A stretch of 64,000 nucleotides of DNA from Evansella alkalicola (GTDB lineage: Bacteria > Bacillota > Bacilli > Bacillales > Salisediminibacteriaceae). A model generated the notes under the pieces. The model saw nothing but the letters and a program-made list of their open reading frames with translations. It was not told the origin of the DNA and made no database searches. This document shows, one piece after another, positions 61,497 to 64,000 of the stretch. Position 1 is the first letter of the stretch. Each line of letters begins with the position of its first letter. The position numbers were made by a program, and so were the translations under genes. The stretch covers positions 62,001 to 126,000 of the forward strand of contig NZ_JAHQCR010000088.1 in assembly GCF_019042735.1 (NCBI RefSeq). The letters are read 5' to 3'.

Positions 61497-62637
61497 TGTT
61501 CTTCACTCCTATTACCATGAACAAGTGATCGAGCCATTTTTTCCAAAACGGTGGTGCTTCCTCATCTTCACCGATATATTTGAGAGGAACGACCCCAATC
61601 AATTCTTCACCTAACTCCAACTGAATTGTTCCAATTGGATATGGTGGATCTTCTCTTTCCCATTTATCATCATTTGGCGGTCTATATAGGACCACTTTCC
61701 TGTCGATTAACTCCACTTCTTCCTCTGCCAATGGATATTCAAAAGAATACTCTGCTGTAATCTTTTCTTGGTAAAACTCATCCTCAACTTCTATTACTCC
61801 TTGTTTTACAAGGGTAGAATGTTTAAAAGTATTAAAACCCCACTCAAACAAACTTATATGATCATTCCAATCGCTAGGAGCGTTTATTGTTACCGCTATT
61901 AAATCCATCTCATCCTTGTTAGCTGTACTGACTAATGTGCGTTTAGCCCTTTTTGTATACCCTGTTTTACCACCAGTACTATGCTTATATAACTGAGTTA
62001 AAAGACGATTTTTATTGTGCCAACTTCTTACACTTCCGGCTTTATTTTTCGAAGTGTAGCTTTTTGTTGACGCAATTTCTCTATACTCATCAAGCTCCAG
62101 TGCGTATTTTGTAAGGATCGCCATATCATAAGCAGTAGAGTAATGCTCCTCATGATCATCTAGACCGTGTGGATTTGCAAAAGCAGAATTTATCATTCCT
62201 AATTCTTCGCGTTTTTGATTCATCATGGTTACAAAACCTTCTAAACTTCCACCCACATGCTCCGCAATCGCAACTGCTGAGTCATTCCCAGATCTTAGCA
62301 TTAGTCCGTACACTAAATCCCTCAGCTTAATTTTCTCACCTGCAACTAAGTATAAGGAGGAGCCCTCTGTTCCCTCTGCATTTTTCGATACAGTTACCCA
62401 TTCATCCAACTGACCAGACTCAATGGCAAGAATAGCTGTCATGATTTTTGTGATACTTGCAATTCTCATTGGTGTATGTGCTTGTTTCTCAAATAGTACT
62501 CTACCACTTTCCTGTTCTATTAATATAGAACCCCTAGCAGAAACATCACCTGGAAAGGTTGCTGCATCACTGTAATTAGGTAGTATGTTAAAAACAAGAA
62601 TAAATATCATAGTTAGCTTTAATGTTCTCTTAATCAT
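61489..62637 (-). CDS. dacB: Sporulation D-alanyl-D-alanine carboxypeptidase DacB
   Basis: DacB (PBP5*) trims peptide cross-links in spore cortex synthesis. The 382-residue protein has a signal peptide (about 5-25) and the three penicillin-binding motifs: SITK (SxxK, catalytic Ser in ASITKIM), SGN in MLRSGNDSA and KTG in GGKTGYTKRA. A C-terminal membrane-associated domain follows. It forms an operon with spmA and spmB, as in B. subtilis. Confidence 0.96.
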   Translation of the reverse strand: MIKRTLKLTMIFILVFNILPNYSDAATFPGDVSARGSILIEQESGRVLFEKQAHTPMRIASITKIMTAILAIESGQLDEWVTVSKNAEGTEGSSLYLVAGEKIKLRDLVYGLMLRSGNDSAVAIAEHVGGSLEGFVTMMNQKREELGMINSAFANPHGLDDHEEHYSTAYDMAILTKYALELDEYREIASTKSYTSKNKAGSVRSWHNKNRLLTQLYKHSTGGKTGYTKRAKRTLVSTANKDEMDLIAVTINAPSDWNDHISLFEWGFNTFKHSTLVKQGVIEVEDEFYQEKITAEYSFEYPLAEEEVELIDRKVVLYRPPNDDKWEREDPPYPIGTIQLELGEELIGVVPLKYIGEDEEAPPFWKKWLDHLFMVIGVKNSG

Positions 62638-62726
62638 TGTTTTCCTCCACTTTCATGCTGGTCTTTTTTCTGTTTGTACAAGTCTATGCAAAGAAAGAAA
62701 AGTTATGTCCAAGTCAAATGCAAACA

Positions 62727-62756
62727 TAAAAAGGTACCTCTTACATACGAGATACC
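62727..62756 (-). terminator. Terminator after spoVAE
   Basis: Eight-base stem GGTATCTC / GAGGTACC (one mismatch) with an eight-base loop, followed by TTTTT on the minus strand, about 35 bases after the spoVAE stop. Confidence 0.7.
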
Positions 62757-62789
62757 ATTATATAGGTTGATTTCAGAATTACTTTACGT

Positions 62790-63140
62790 TCAGCCTTTAG
62801 GCCTAAATACGAGGGATGCAAGAAAGCTGAATATAATTGCCGCTGAGATACCTGCACTAGTAACTTCAAAAATACCAGTTATTATTCCAACTAAACCATG
62901 CCTTTCTGCTTCTGCCATCGCTCCGTGCACTAGTGCATTACCAAAGCTAGTAATTGGAATTGTTGCACCTGCACCTGCAAAGTCAATCAATGGCTCATAC
63001 AGACCTAAACCGTCTAGGACAGCACCAGAAACTACAAGTGTACTCATCGTGTGGGCTGGTGTAAGTTTTCCCACATCCATTAATACTTGACCTACCACAC
63101 AAATCAAGCCACCTACTACAAAAGCCCAGAAAAACATCAT
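62790..63140 (-). CDS. spoVAE: Stage V sporulation protein AE (SpoVAEB type)
   Basis: SpoVAE-type proteins are part of the channel that moves dipicolinic acid into the forespore. The 116-residue membrane protein starts MMFFWAFVVGGLICVVGQVLMD and has AHTMSTLVVSGAVLDGLGLY and AGAGATIPITSFGNALV, which are family signatures. The start at 63138-63140 is chosen because GGAGGTGAT lies four bases upstream; an upstream ATG overlaps that site. The other spoVA genes are not adjacent, so this is a partial or secondary locus. Confidence 0.9.
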   Translation of the reverse strand: MMFFWAFVVGGLICVVGQVLMDVGKLTPAHTMSTLVVSGAVLDGLGLYEPLIDFAGAGATIPITSFGNALVHGAMAEAERHGLVGIITGIFEVTSAGISAAIIFSFLASLVFRPKG

Positions 63141-63155
63141 ATGCATCACCTCCAT

Positions 63156-63587
63156 TTAACCTTTCATATCATCTTCCACTTTCATAAGTTCCTTTTCCAA
63201 GTCTTTCTTTGTAATTTCATTTCGGTATACTTTTTTTTCTAATTCTTTTAACTCCATGTCTACTTTACGGTCTGTGGATATGTGAACAGTAGTATTCTTA
63301 TCCACTTTTTTTGCTCGATCAAACGCAGTTTTTCTTATTTTTTCTAAAAAAAGTCGCTGAAAACCTGTTACTGTTAATGTCATATACACATCATCTTCCA
63401 ATGAAACACTAGTAACGTGGTCTACCTCAGACATCGCCTGTACTTCTGCTCGCATTTTTTGTGCCGTGTCTTGTGAAATACTTGGTTTACGAGACCCTTC
63501 AGCTTCAAAAGCAGTTTGTCCATTTGGTGGATTTTGGCAGCTAATTAAAAGCAGTGGGATTAAAAATAGAATAATGATTCTAACCAT
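63156..63587 (-). CDS. YhcN/YlaJ-family sporulation lipoprotein
   Basis: The 143-residue protein has a lipoprotein signal with lipobox LLISC (cysteine at about 17) and a mature domain with DHVTSVSLEDDVYMTLTV and AKKVDKNTTVHISTDRKV, which fits YhcN/YlaJ spore lipoproteins. The charged C-terminus may be helical. It precedes spoVAE by about 15 bases, so the two are likely co-expressed in the forespore. The ATG six bases after GAGG is preferred over an upstream GTG. Confidence 0.82.
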   Translation of the reverse strand: MVRIIILFLIPLLLISCQNPPNGQTAFEAEGSRKPSISQDTAQKMRAEVQAMSEVDHVTSVSLEDDVYMTLTVTGFQRLFLEKIRKTAFDRAKKVDKNTTVHISTDRKVDMELKELEKKVYRNEITKKDLEKELMKVEDDMKG

Positions 63588-63786
63588 CACTAACCTCACT
63601 ATACTTTAGCTCCTTCCTTGTGATACCTATGAAGGACATAGTATCATTTTAAAAATTCCTTACTTGTTAACATGGATCCAATTAACATTTTTTATCCATA
63701 AATGACACAGACTGCAGTGCTTACTTTTTCTACAATATAATGTAAAATAAACATTGTATTTAAAAGAAATGTGGTGGAAATAGGTG

Positions 63787-64000
63787 TTGATAATAATAGT
63801 ATTAATAAGTCTCAGTATTTTTATCCAATTGACCGGCCTTTGGATTCTATTCAGAAAGTTACACATTTTGGAAAAGTTTATTCATAAACCTAACACCGTA
63901 AATAACAAAAACAACCCTTATAATAGTGTTCAATGGAAGGATGAACTAAAAAGAACCGTAGAACTTCAATGCATGGAAGTTCGTAACGCAGTCCAAAAAC
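63787..64000 (+). CDS. Partial membrane-anchored protein, start only
   Basis: An open frame begins with TTG at 63787-63789 and runs off the right edge (71 codons). It starts with a hydrophobic segment (IIIVLISLSIFIQLTGLWIL) and continues into a polar region with Asn-rich and charged residues. GGTGG lies about nine bases upstream. I do not recognise it. The start and even its being a gene are uncertain because only the N-terminus is visible. Confidence 0.5.
   Translation, partial: MIIIVLISLSIFIQLTGLWILFRKLHILEKFIHKPNTVNNKNNPYNSVQWKDELKRTVELQCMEVRNAVQK

Noticed and set aside
62674..63090. 138-residue plus-strand frame opposite spoVAE
   Set aside because: Spurious antisense frame; the minus-strand SpoVAE protein is unmistakable.

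Overview
The window is chromosomal DNA from an endospore-forming, low-GC Gram-positive of the family Bacillaceae. This rests on protein resemblance and gene order: spoIVA, spoVIF, sleB/ypeB, spmA/spmB, dacB, a SpoVAE protein, the TRAP protein MtrB, the MecA paralogue YpbH, YpdA and ResABCDE follow the Bacillus subtilis order over long stretches. The futalosine-type menaquinone genes, and my recollection that such genes occur in alkaliphilic bacilli (Evansella, Salipaludibacillus or Alkalihalobacillus-like), point to that side of the family. The genus is a guess. Nearly all genes lie on the minus strand. No tRNA, rRNA, CRISPR array, prophage or transposase gene was seen.

Layout, left to right, with minus-strand genes read right to left. 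1-5.1 kb: the aromatic supra-operon aroF(aroC)-aroB-aroH-trpE-trpD, with trpD cut by the window edge. The aroH-trpE gap holds a trp leader with eleven GAG/TAG triplets followed by an intrinsic terminator. 5.5-13.3 kb: cheR, ndk, then a quinone operon hepS-menG-mqnP-mqnM(ubiX)-mqnA-hepT, then mtrB-folE and hup. MtrB is the protein that should bind the trp leader. 13.8-25.8 kb: spoIVA, yphF, yphE, spoVIF, gpsA, plsY, der, yphA, fni, rpsA, plsC, cmk, ypfA. 25.9-33.1 kb: ypeB-sleB, a small zinc-ribbon gene, prsW, ansA, ypdA, gudB. 33.2-35.2 kb: ypbH (mecB), a MerR regulator with a B12-binding domain, and a membrane protein.

35.4-40.5 kb is an accessory block: formate-tetrahydrofolate ligase plus a four-subunit 2-oxoacid:ferredoxin oxidoreductase and a P-loop ATPase. 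40.6-45.2 kb returns to the standard order: ypbF, a short ypbE, ypbD, recS, ypbB and the divergent ferredoxin gene fer. 45.2-53.2 kb is accessory again: a Crp/Fnr regulator, a LysM-M14 peptidase, a SurA-like lipoprotein, a cobalamin-riboswitch-controlled btuC-btuD-pduO operon, moaB, and about 1.2 kb of non-coding repeats including a MITE-like element. 53.2-63.6 kb: resE, resD, resC, resB, resA, rluB, spmB, spmA, dacB, spoVAE and a YhcN/YlaJ lipoprotein. A partial plus-strand membrane protein gene runs off the right end.

Three links stand out. (1) TRAP and its probable RNA target are both present, 10 kb apart. (2) Quinone synthesis appears to use the futalosine route: a chorismate dehydratase, a UbiA-type prenyltransferase and a UbiX-type flavin prenyltransferase sit inside the hepS-menG-hepT operon. 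(3) B12 genes are over-represented: a riboswitch, uptake genes, an adenosyltransferase, and a regulator with the CarH/LitR photoreceptor signature. The accessory parts most worth follow-up are the CarH-like protein, the oxidoreductase/fhs block and the repeat region at 52.0-53.0 kb.
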